DNA from: Oscillibacter sp.
GTDB lineage: Bacteria; Bacillota; Clostridia; Oscillospirales; Oscillospiraceae
NCBI GenBank assembly: GCA_003487665.1
Contig: DNFA01000078.1
Location: forward strand, 22,259 to 36,371
Reading direction: 5' to 3'
DNA length: 14,113 nucleotides
The notes under the pieces were generated by a model. That model made no database searches, was not told the DNA's origin, and was given only the letters and a program-made list of their open reading frames with translations. Shown here piece by piece: positions 1 to 6,800 of this stretch. Within the stretch, counting starts at the first letter, position 1, and the number at the start of each line of letters is the position of its first letter. Position numbers and translations under genes: made by a program.

Positions 1-20
1 TGGACTTTTTCGACAAGCTG

Positions 21-54
21 ACAGGGCGCGGCTTATGCCGCGCCCTGTGCTTTT
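21..54 (+). terminator. Intrinsic terminator of an upstream plus-strand gene
   Basis: A perfect 12-bp stem (21-32 with 37-48) closes a TTAT loop and is followed by GCTTTTGCT, a short T tract on the plus strand. It would end a gene lying left of the window, of which at most the last few codons are present. It also lies about 35 bases past the yqeC stop, but on the minus strand no T tract follows, so it is a poor terminator in that direction. Confidence 0.75.
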
Positions 55-83
55 GCTGTATCGGGATCGGGATGGATCAGGAG

Positions 84-743
84 TCAAAGACTGCGCCATG
101 CGCCGCGCGCCAGCGAGCCGTATACCACCGGGCAGGGCAGGACGTCGGCAAAGGGACGCAGCTGCGCGGCGGCGCCGGTCAGCACGTCCGCCTGATTGAT
201 GAACAGCACGTCGAAGCCGCCCTCTGCGGCCAGTACGCGGGCGGCCATGACTGGGGTGATGACCGCGTCCGGGGAGGCTGCCGCCAGCGGCGCGTACAGC
301 TCAGGGCGGTGGGCGGCGTCCCGGATGGGCTTTCCCAGCGCGGAAGCGCCGAACACACAGACGGTGCGGCGGCGCTCCGGCGGAAGCACCGGTTCCCACG
401 GGGCGTGTGCCTTGGCGGGCAGCCGCCGGGAGCCGTCGGCCTCCACCAGCACGAAATCGGCGGCGGTCTGCCAGCCGGGGAAGTCCGGCGCGGTGAGCTT
501 GCCCTCCGGGGTAAAGGCGCCGGCGCAGGCGATGGGGCTGCGGGCAAAGGCCGCGCGCAGCGCCGCTTCCGTTTCGGCAAAGGGACACCAGTCCGGGCGC
601 ATGATGTGGGTGGTGGTGGCCAGCAGCACCGAGCCGCGGCGGGACAGCTCCTGCGCCAGAACGCGCAGGAGGGAGGTCTTGCCGCCGCTGCCGATCACCG
701 CCGTCAGGCCGGGGCGAATATCCAGTAATTTCCATAATTCCAT
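84..743 (-). CDS. yqeC: YqeC-like selenium-dependent hydroxylase accessory protein
   Basis: A protein of 219 aa. It has a P-loop-like GSGGKTS at residues 18-24 near the N-terminus, a conserved-looking ATTTHIMRP segment at 42-50, and VEADGSRRLPAKAH around 100-113. This layout is that of the YqeC family, putative nucleotide-binding proteins that co-occur with selenium-dependent molybdenum hydroxylase maturation genes; the exact biochemical role is not established. The ATG at 743 is chosen because GCGAGG sits 8 bases upstream; longer in-frame extensions to 956 would run across the promoter region and into spoVT. No other selenium or molybdopterin gene is visible, so the pathway link rests on the family alone. 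It is divergent from spoVT. The family call is from recognised motifs, not an alignment. Confidence 0.8.
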   Translation of the reverse strand: MELWKLLDIRPGLTAVIGSGGKTSLLRVLAQELSRRGSVLLATTTHIMRPDWCPFAETEAALRAAFARSPIACAGAFTPEGKLTAPDFPGWQTAADFVLVEADGSRRLPAKAHAPWEPVLPPERRRTVCVFGASALGKPIRDAAHRPELYAPLAAASPDAVITPVMAARVLAAEGGFDVLFINQADVLTGAAAQLRPFADVLPCPVVYGSLARGAWRSL

Positions 744-766
744 AGTGCATACCTCGCTTTGCGTCC

Positions 767-795
767 ATTGTATCACAGAAAAGCGGGATTGTCCC
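767..795 (-). promoter_or_regulatory. Sigma-A-type promoter for yqeC
   Basis: On the minus strand a -35 GGGACA (790-795) and a -10 TACAAT (767-772) are separated by 17 bases, with a TG one base ahead of the -10 (extended -10). Transcription would begin near 760 and leave about 16 bases before the yqeC ATG. The -35 lies inside the small dyad at 782-798. Confidence 0.5.
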
Positions 796-804
796 GCTGT
801 TTTT
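782..804 (+). terminator. Small hairpin with T tract between divergent genes
   Basis: AGCGGGA (782-788) pairs with TCCCGCT (792-798) around TTG, and GTTTTT follows on the plus strand; a shorter T run follows on the minus strand. It could insulate spoVT from read-through, or act as a protein site because it overlaps the presumed yqeC -35. Its position upstream of both start codons makes an ordinary end-of-gene terminator unlikely. Confidence 0.4.
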
Positions 805-810
805 CGGCGA

Positions 811-841
811 TGTATATTCCTCCCATGGGAGGCGAACACTA
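811..841 (+). promoter_or_regulatory. Possible sigma-G/sigma-F forespore promoter of spoVT
   Basis: TGTATA (811-816) matches the forespore -35 pattern. After 18 bases, AACACTA (835-841) matches five of seven positions of the CATAMTA -10. In Bacillus subtilis spoVT is transcribed by sigma-G, which makes this reading sensible, but the -10 is imperfect. The spacer contains a perfect palindrome at 819-832. Confidence 0.4.
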
Positions 842-879
842 TCCGTACAAAAATTGCATGAACTGGAGGACATTCATAT

Positions 880-1407
880 ATGAAGGCAACTGGCATTGTG
901 CGCCGTATCGACGACCTCGGCCGCGTGGTGATCCCCAAGGAGATACGAAGAACCATGCGTATCCGTGAGGGCGACCCGTTGGAGATCTACACCACGCGGG
1001 ACGGCGAGGTCATTTTCAAGAAGTATTCCCTCATCGGCGGGCTGGAGGAGTTCGCGGCGCAGTTCTGCGACACACTCAGCCGCAGCACCGATTTTTCCGC
1101 CGCCGTCACCGACCGGGACGCGGTGATCGCCATGGCCGGGGCGGGGAAAAAGGAGCTGCTGGGCAAGCCTCTTTCCCCGGAGCTGGAGCGCATCATGGCC
1201 GAGCGCGGGCTGTACTGCGGCGATGGCGTGGCCGTCAGCGAGGAGGACAACGGCTACCGGGCGGCGGTGGCGGCGCCCATCCTTTGCGAAGGCGACGTGC
1301 TGGGCGCGGTGCTGTTCCTGTCGCCGGACGGCAGGACGGCGGGTGAGACGGAGTGCAAGCTGGCGCAGACCGTGGCGGCGTTTCTGGGAAAGAATATGGA
1401 GAGCTGA
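880..1407 (+). CDS. spoVT: Stage V sporulation protein T, AbrB-type regulator
   Basis: A protein of 175 aa, close to the usual SpoVT length of about 178. Residues 1-50 form an AbrB/MazE swapped-hairpin DNA-binding domain (GIVRRIDDLGRVVIPKEIRR). Residues from about 55 to the end form a GAF-like sensor domain with the AAVAAPILCEGDVLGAVLF core. SpoVT is a forespore transcription factor that tunes sigma-G-dependent genes during spore formation. The ATG at 880 has GGAGGA 9 bases upstream. It is transcribed alone, away from yqeC, and a strong terminator follows within a few bases of the stop. In this position and length SpoVT is much more likely than AbrB (about 95 aa). It implies a spore-forming Firmicute. 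Confidence 0.93.
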   Translation: MKATGIVRRIDDLGRVVIPKEIRRTMRIREGDPLEIYTTRDGEVIFKKYSLIGGLEEFAAQFCDTLSRSTDFSAAVTDRDAVIAMAGAGKKELLGKPLSPELERIMAERGLYCGDGVAVSEEDNGYRAAVAAPILCEGDVLGAVLFLSPDGRTAGETECKLAQTVAAFLGKNMES

Positions 1408-1408
1408 T

Positions 1409-1445
1409 AAAACGACCCTGTGGCTTCGCCACAGGGGCGTTTTCA
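1409..1445. terminator. Bidirectional intrinsic terminator, shared by convergent genes
   Basis: CCCTGTGGC (1416-1424) pairs with GCCACAGGG (1428-1436) around TTC, and the stem continues outward to AAAA/TTTT with a single mismatch. It starts two bases after the spoVT stop and gives a T tract on both strands, so it serves spoVT on the plus strand and the small gene at 1491-1745 on the minus strand. Confidence 0.9.
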
Positions 1446-1490
1446 GCCTGTCAAAGAACCCCAGCTTTCGCTTCTCCGGTCGCTTTACAC

Positions 1491-1745
1491 CTACACCGCA
1501 CTACGTGCGATGCGCTCGGCTTGCACTTCCTTTTCCGCCATATGACGTCGATTGTAAAGCAGCAGGTCTCGCGTATTCTCATACAGATCCTGCTCTCCCG
1601 ACATGAAGACAGCAACCATGTACTTTTGCTCGCTGTACTTCTTGTATACTTCCTTCAGGGATTCTTTGAGTTTTTCGTCATTCTTCTCGGCCTTGGTAAG
1701 CCAGATGCCGACCATCTTCTTTTCCTTGTCAACATTGATTTCCAT
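1491..1745 (-). CDS. Conserved-looking 84-aa hypothetical protein
   Basis: A highly charged 84-aa protein with an N-terminal MEINVDKEKKMVGIWLTKAE segment, a Lys/Glu-rich helix, a hydrophobic strand KYMVAVFMSG, and then DLYENTRDLLLYNRR followed by a C-terminal charged helix. I recognise this as a small uncharacterised protein type seen repeatedly in gut Clostridia, without a known function. The ATG at 1745 has AAGGAG about 15 bases upstream, a long spacing, with no in-frame alternative start between. It lies 90 bases downstream of the Ala/Gly-rich gene on the same strand and may be co-transcribed, so an immunity or chaperone role can be imagined but not shown. It ends before the shared terminator at 1409-1445. 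Confidence 0.75.
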   Translation of the reverse strand: MEINVDKEKKMVGIWLTKAEKNDEKLKESLKEVYKKYSEQKYMVAVFMSGEQDLYENTRDLLLYNRRHMAEKEVQAERIARSAV

Positions 1746-1835
1746 ACATAATAGTGATCACTCCTTAATCCAAGTATTTCCTTTTGTGAAATGGTTTATA
1801 CAAGGGATTGCAGCCTCGTTAGAATACACATTCCT

Positions 1836-2738
1836 TCAAGTCGGAATGCCGATTCCCTCGTTGCCAGCACTGCTTTTCATGTGCAGATATAGGTCGCCAA
1901 TCCCCTTGTATTTTGGATTCCATGAAACAGGAACCATGTCAAATCCGTTTATGGCATCAGCAGCGTCTCCGATCCACTCGGCATCGCTCCAGTCCACAGA
2001 AACCTCCAGCCCTCCTCCAATCGCCAGCGCCCCGCCTATTTTCGCTTTTACGCCCTTCGTACTGATCGAGCCACCTGCTTCAACACCTGCAGCAACAGCG
2101 TAGCCTTTTACGCCGACGTCTATATCAACGCCAAATAGAGTAATGCCTCCCTTTACGCTACCCTGAGCAACGCTGGCCATCGCGCTCGCCTTTGCCGAGA
2201 CACCATACTGCGCAGATCCGTCTTTCCCTTTTCCGATATACCCAACGCCGGCCTCGGCTTCCGCCTCCGCATGAAGAGCGTCTCCCTCGGCTTTTCCGTA
2301 CACACCGTACTGTTCTGCACCAACTCTCACTTCCGCATTTCCTTTTGCTGCGGAAGCCTCCGCTTTTGCGCCCACACCCAGGGAAGGATTGAACTTTCCG
2401 TCATCCCAAAGCGTCGCCTTGGCCGTTCCCGAAACAGTTCCAGTCAAAAGTACGCCCGCTGCTTCACCACGAAGATATCCTATGTTGCCGCTTGCCTTTC
2501 CCTTCGCAAGACAGCCAGACGCCTTTGCCTCGGTAGTAAGGCCAAATGACTTATAATCCCGCTTCCCGTTTTCATCCCGAAATTTGAAGGAAGCTTTACT
2601 CTCGACGCCCACCTCGCCATAAATCTCTCCCGCTGTGTCAATGCTGTCTGCAACGAATCCTGCATACAACCACCGCTCACACTCAGCGAACCCCCAGCGC
2701 ATCCAGCGGCACATGAGGTAGGATCGCGTTGTAACCAA
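1836..2738 (-). CDS. Ala/Gly-rich repetitive protein, possibly N-terminally truncated
   Basis: An open frame of 300 aa with no clear start: the furthest start is TTG, none of the in-frame ATG codons near the beginning has a ribosome binding site, and after them there is no methionine until well into the protein. Residues from about 45 to 260 carry an alternating small-residue pattern (KAEASAAKGNAEVRVG, EAEAEAGVGYIGKG, KASAMASVAQGS) typical of beta-strand repeat or glycine-zipper regions in large secreted or toxin-like Firmicutes proteins. The C-terminus is more ordinary (VDWSDAEWIGDAADAINGF). It resembles the C-terminal part of polymorphic-toxin-like or tail-like proteins, but I cannot assign a family. 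The first 28 residues read differently and may not belong to the gene. The base composition is lower in GC than the flanks, and a gene remnant lies just upstream, so this may be a surviving 3' fragment of a larger gene. Confidence 0.6.
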   Translation of the reverse strand: MVTTRSYLMCRWMRWGFAECERWLYAGFVADSIDTAGEIYGEVGVESKASFKFRDENGKRDYKSFGLTTEAKASGCLAKGKASGNIGYLRGEAAGVLLTGTVSGTAKATLWDDGKFNPSLGVGAKAEASAAKGNAEVRVGAEQYGVYGKAEGDALHAEAEAEAGVGYIGKGKDGSAQYGVSAKASAMASVAQGSVKGGITLFGVDIDVGVKGYAVAAGVEAGGSISTKGVKAKIGGALAIGGGLEVSVDWSDAEWIGDAADAINGFDMVPVSWNPKYKGIGDLYLHMKSSAGNEGIGIPT

Positions 2739-2762
2739 AGAATAGGCGCGGCAGCCGTGCGC

Positions 2763-2893
2763 TCACAGTTTCTTGAGCCGCGCCATAAATTCCGCCGTGA
2801 GAGCCTCCTCTACATCCTCGTCACGCTGCATACGCTGGAACGTGCGGGGTCCAGTACCTCATACGCCGCGTGATAGTCGGGGTAAGCCCATCT
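2763..2893 (-). pseudogene. Frameshifted remnant of an unidentified gene
   Basis: On the minus strand, one frame reads YPDYHAAYEVLDPAR from about 2885 to 2840. After a one-base shift the adjoining frame continues TFQRMQRDEDVEEALTAEF and ends with MARLKKL and a TGA at 2763-2765. The two pieces join smoothly as one acidic, helical C-terminus, which is why I read them as a single gene broken by a frameshift. There is a stop just before the first piece (2894-2896). The family was not recognised. The opposite strand also has an open frame here, which weakens the call. Confidence 0.35.
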
Positions 2894-3019
2894 TTATTAC
2901 GCCTGCGCCCGCTTCCCGTGTCGTAGCACTGCCAAAAATCACTACACTGACAGATAACAGCATGAGCAATGCGGAAAGGCTCCGTCAACTTCTTTGCTGC
3001 GCAGAGCGGTGAAATCGGG

Positions 3020-3025
3020 TATAAT
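3020..3025 (+). promoter_or_regulatory. Consensus -10 box before a two-gene module
   Basis: TATAAT is a perfect sigma-A -10. No good -35 lies 16-18 bases upstream, so activity may be weak or depend on an activator. Transcription would start near 3031, giving a leader of under 20 bases to the ATG at 3049. Confidence 0.4.
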
Positions 3026-3048
3026 AGGGAAAAATCTTGGAAAGGCCG

Positions 3049-3222
3049 ATGGCCGATGACACCATCTTCAACTATGTGCAGAGCTATACAGATGGCGAGA
3101 TCAGCCGCGCCGCCTTCTGGGAGCTGGCGCGGTTCAAGCATCCCACCCATCAGATCAGCTTCCATACCGCCAGAGCGTTGGCGGCGCTGACCTTCGAGAG
3201 GAGTTATGAGGTACATGTGTGA
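3049..3222 (+). CDS. Small hypothetical protein, first gene of an overlapping pair
   Basis: A protein of 57 aa beginning MADDTIFNYVQSYTDGEIS, soluble and probably helical, with no membrane segment or recognised motif. The ATG at 3049 is preceded by TTGGAAAGG very close by; a TTG at 3037 in the same frame would add four residues and is an alternative. The 3' end overlaps the next gene by 17 bases, the pattern of translationally coupled partners. A consensus -10 box sits just upstream. I do not recognise the family. Confidence 0.55.
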   Translation: MADDTIFNYVQSYTDGEISRAAFWELARFKHPTHQISFHTARALAALTFERSYEVHV

Positions 3223-3661
3223 ACGAAACCACAGCGGACTGTTCTTCACCTGCGCTTTGGTGGAGCAGCTGGGCCGTGACCTGAAGCTGAAACGCTGCGA
3301 CGTGGTAAAGGCGTTGGGCTTACAGGGCGTGCAGATGATCCTGGGCCATGCCGATGTGTTCCACTGCGAGCCTATCGAGAAGGTGTCCGACGATATGCAG
3401 CAGCACTTTGCTCTGCCCCACGGCCAGTTCGATAACGTGGCAGCGGCCAGATACGCCGTGCCGGATGTGTGGGCGATGGGCAAGGTATACGCTCGCCTGG
3501 TCGAGGATGTGTCCGGGCAGGATAATGTGGCAGAAATGCTGGTGGCTGTATATACCTCGTGGATCGATGAAAAGCTCTGCGATTATAACTCCTCGTTCTA
3601 CTATCAGTCCCGTGACTACATCGCGGAATGCTACCACACAGGTCACGTGATCGACGCATAA
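3206..3661 (+). CDS. Conserved-looking hypothetical protein, second gene of the pair
   Basis: A soluble, helix-rich 151-aa protein with no signal peptide or membrane segment. Notable segments are CALVEQLGRDLKLKRCDVV (about 16-34), a central HADVFHCEPIEKVSDD (about 49-64), AAARYAVPDVWAMGKVYARL, and a C-terminal DDYNSSFYY-like stretch (CDYNSSFYYQSRDYIAECY). I recall similar small proteins in Clostridia close to DUF3791/DUF3990-type genes, which are suspected toxin-antitoxin-like modules, but that is memory and not a search result; neither DUF is present here. The ATG at 3206 has GAGAGGAG two bases upstream; the ATG at 3215 (MCERNHSG) has a better-spaced site and may be the true start. The gene overlaps its upstream partner by 17 bases. 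Confidence 0.7.
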   Translation: MRYMCERNHSGLFFTCALVEQLGRDLKLKRCDVVKALGLQGVQMILGHADVFHCEPIEKVSDDMQQHFALPHGQFDNVAAARYAVPDVWAMGKVYARLVEDVSGQDNVAEMLVAVYTSWIDEKLCDYNSSFYYQSRDYIAECYHTGHVIDA

Positions 3662-3827
3662 GAATATCCCTCCGGCGTGTGGGGCAGGGGCTGTTAAGCG
3701 GAATTCGCAGCACCGCGCTTTGTCGTTACGCGGCTGAATTTGGTGGCCGCGCGGAGTGTACCGCCCCATTTGCCACGCTGACTGTTTATAAATCAAGGAC
3801 AGCGCGGATCAAACATAATGTTAACGA

Positions 3828-3860
3828 CAGCAGCGGAGGCGCGATGCGCCTCCGCTGCTG
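3828..3860 (-). terminator. Strong hairpin downstream of the giant surface-protein gene
   Basis: A perfect 15-bp stem (3828-3842 with 3846-3860) closes a GAT loop, 33 bases past the stop of the minus-strand gene at 3894. The T tract on the minus strand is weak (TCGTTAACATTATGTTT), so termination efficiency is uncertain. It also lies between convergent transcripts from 3661 and 3894. The remaining 3662-3827 holds no gene that I can support. Confidence 0.55.
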
Positions 3861-3893
3861 CCATATAGAGATGATGCAGAGAAAGTATTGTGA

Positions 3894-6800
3894 TCAGGTT
3901 TCCTTGCGCTTGCGGAGCCATGCGGCGGAGCCGAGGAAGCTCACAGCGCCCATGGCCGCGTAGATGGCAACGCCGGGATCGCCGGTGCGGCTGGACTGCA
4001 CCGCACCGCTGCCGCTCAAGGTAAAGGAGCCGGTGGCCACCCTAGCGGCGTTTTCGATCTTCACCGTATGTTTGCCGCTGCGCAGGGTCTTGAGATAGTC
4101 CGCCGTCAGCGTCACGTCACTGCCGGACACGGTGTAGTAGCGGCTGTCGAGCTTCTTTCCGTCCACAAATACGCCCGTGATGCTTCCCGGCTCCAGATCG
4201 GTGGTAAAGGTGTGGCCGCCGGTGTAGGCGGAGCCGGAGCTGCCGGAGCTTCTGGGCAGGTTGGCATACGCCGTCTCTGCATCGGTCAGTGTCTTGAGCA
4301 CATCCGCAGGCACCAATTCCTTCTGGGCATCGGTCAGGTCGTCGTAAGCCTTTCGCGCCGCATCGATAGATGCCTTGCTTCCCCTGGTCACGGTGCCGAT
4401 GGCACCGATCTTGGCAATAACATCGTCCACTACCGGCTGATCCTTCTGCCGCTGCAGCGCCTCATACAATCCCTTGCCCACGGGATCGGTGCGATCCTTC
4501 AGCATCTCCATCAGCTCATCGGCGGTCTTTTCCATACCGATGATCGGTTCATCACCGCTGCCGTTCAGGCAGCCGGACAGATAGTAGTTTCCACCACCGT
4601 CGGCCTGTTTCTTTGCATTGGTGGTGACAGTGATACCGCCAGCCTTCTTGGAGGCGGCAACGCCGCCCACATTGATGCAGTCCGTAAACACGCCGCCGAA
4701 CATCTGATACTGCATATGAATGGCAGCGATACCACCTGCATTACCGGACTTCGCGTCTGTGGCGGTAATGGTGCCGGTGTTGCCGCAGTTCTTAATGGCG
4801 GGGGCATTCTTGGCACCAGTGGCATTTGCGACACTCGCCTGGGCCTTACCGGCGACGCCTGCCGCGCAGGTCTTGGCAGTGACGTCCGCCTCATTCAAGC
4901 AGTTGATCACAGATGTCTTGGCGGGGGCATGGCCCACGATGCCGCCAGCCGTATTGCCTGTGGTGGTCACAGAGCCGGTAACGGTCAGGTCATGCACCTT
5001 GCCGTTGGCGCCCAGTCTGCCGATCAGGCCCTGACTGTCCGCCGTGCTGTAGATGTACAGGTTCCGCACCGCGAAGCCCGCACCGTCCAGCTCGCCGGTA
5101 AAGCCCTTGCTGGTGTTGCCGATGGGCGTCCAGGGGAAGCCCGCCAGTTCAATGTCTCTGGTCAGCTTTCCCTTGATATTGTTGGTTCCGGCGTTTACCG
5201 TCTGGGCAAACCATGCCAGTTCCGCGCCGGTGCTGATCTGGTAAACACCGTTCTCAAGCTTCGGCTTGGTGACGGTCGTACCGTCCCATGCGCCCTCCAT
5301 TATCTTTTTCAGCACAACGGTAATGGTCAGGACGCCGTCCTTTACCTGTGCCGCGCTGCCGGCACTCAGAGAGAAGGAACCGGCGTTGTTGACATAGCCC
5401 TCTGCCTTCACATAGTAACGGTAGGTATCATAGGGCGAATCCTTATACAGACCGTTCACAGGGGTAAGATCCGTACCATCGGAGTTCGTCAGGGTAATGG
5501 TCGCGTTTTCAACGGCCTTGCCATCCTTGTCCACAACGTTCACGCGAACATCATAGCCCTGCTTCTGCACGGGGATGGAGATATCCATCAGGTGGCTGGA
5601 CAGCGTCCGCAGCAGCAGCGCCGCGAAGTTGGTGGGCATACCCAGGTCGGTCATGGTGTACATGAAGTTAAAGGGATTGGAAGCGGAGTACATATTGCCG
5701 GAAATATGGCCGTCGGACAGCACATAGTTCATGGAGTCGGCGCCGTCCTCAAAGGTGAGGGCACGGGGGATGGTGAACTCCAGCACGGCGGTGTCCATCC
5801 GCTCGTACTGCTTGGCACCCGCCAGTATCAGATCGCCCTCCGGCGTAGTATAGGTAACATTCAATTCCTTCGGGTTAAAGGTACCGGCCACCTTGTTGAT
5901 GCCGCGGTACAGGCCGTTGAAAGTCACACGCACCGTATCGCCGGGAGCGAAGGGATCGCCGGGGTGGGTGACATTCTCCAGCGTCGGCGTGACCTTGGCC
6001 ACCCGCACCAACCGGTAGCTGACGCCGGTGTCGTCGGTCATCTTGATAATAACGGTGCCGCCCTTGCCGTTGCCCAAGCCGTTGAAGGCGGACAGAGGAA
6101 CGGTATAGCTGCCGTTGGTGCCGGAAGCGGTGGAGTACTTGGTCATGGCGGCCTGCATGGATTCATTGGCCGCCACAAGGGCATATTCCACAGCTACCTT
6201 GCCGGTACCGCTGACCGTGAAGTTCAGGGTGGGGTCGGTGTCCTGTGCGCTATAGAACCATGTGTCAAAGCTGTAGTCCCACTCGTAGGGGCGGGCGCTG
6301 CCGTTGCCCTCGATGGGGTTATAGCGCACGTCCGCTTCAGCAGTACCGTGCTTGGTGCCCGTACCGGCCACCACCGACACGGCCACGCGCTCGGGGCTGG
6401 TGGCGGGGAACAGGCCGCAGGTTCTGGCGTGATCCTGCGGATTCACGTCGATACTGTCATACCATGTGGCGATCACAGAATCCTCTGTGCCGGGCGTCAC
6501 GTCCGCCCAGTTGTTACCGGCATTACCGCCGTTGACAGTGGTAAAGGTAGCGTCGCCGGAGAGCACATCCCAGTGGAAGTCAGGCTCAATGATAATATTG
6601 GCCGTATCGCTGCTGATCAGCTCCCAGAAGCGGTAAGCCCGCAGGCGGGACGTACCGTCCAGCACCTTGTAGCCGGTGGGATCCAGACCCACCTGGACAT
6701 CCGCCTCATCACGGGGAGCCGCGCCTGTACCCAGACCGCTGCGGTCATGTGAGATGCGCTGAGTGTTGTTGGGGTTAAGGCCATCGTCAAAGGACAGGGT

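Noticed and set aside
1..21. Tail of a plus-strand gene
   Set aside because: A frame ends in TGA at 19-21 just before the terminator, but six codons cannot be tied to any protein, and the sequence may be the pre-terminator motif instead.
744..956. N-terminal extension of yqeC to 956
   Set aside because: It would cover the intergenic promoter region and the spoVT start; the ATG at 743 has a well-placed ribosome binding site and matches the family's N-terminus.
3662..3827. Possible gene or small RNA after the two-gene module
   Set aside because: No start signal, no coherent frame, only a weak CCGCG/CGCGG pairing and no terminator belonging to it.
4068..6752. Open frame of 894 codons on the plus strand
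   Set aside because: It is antisense to the giant surface-protein gene, has no ribosome site or sensible domain, and the low-complexity composition is that of a shadow frame; the minus-strand gene has a signal peptide and recognisable modules.
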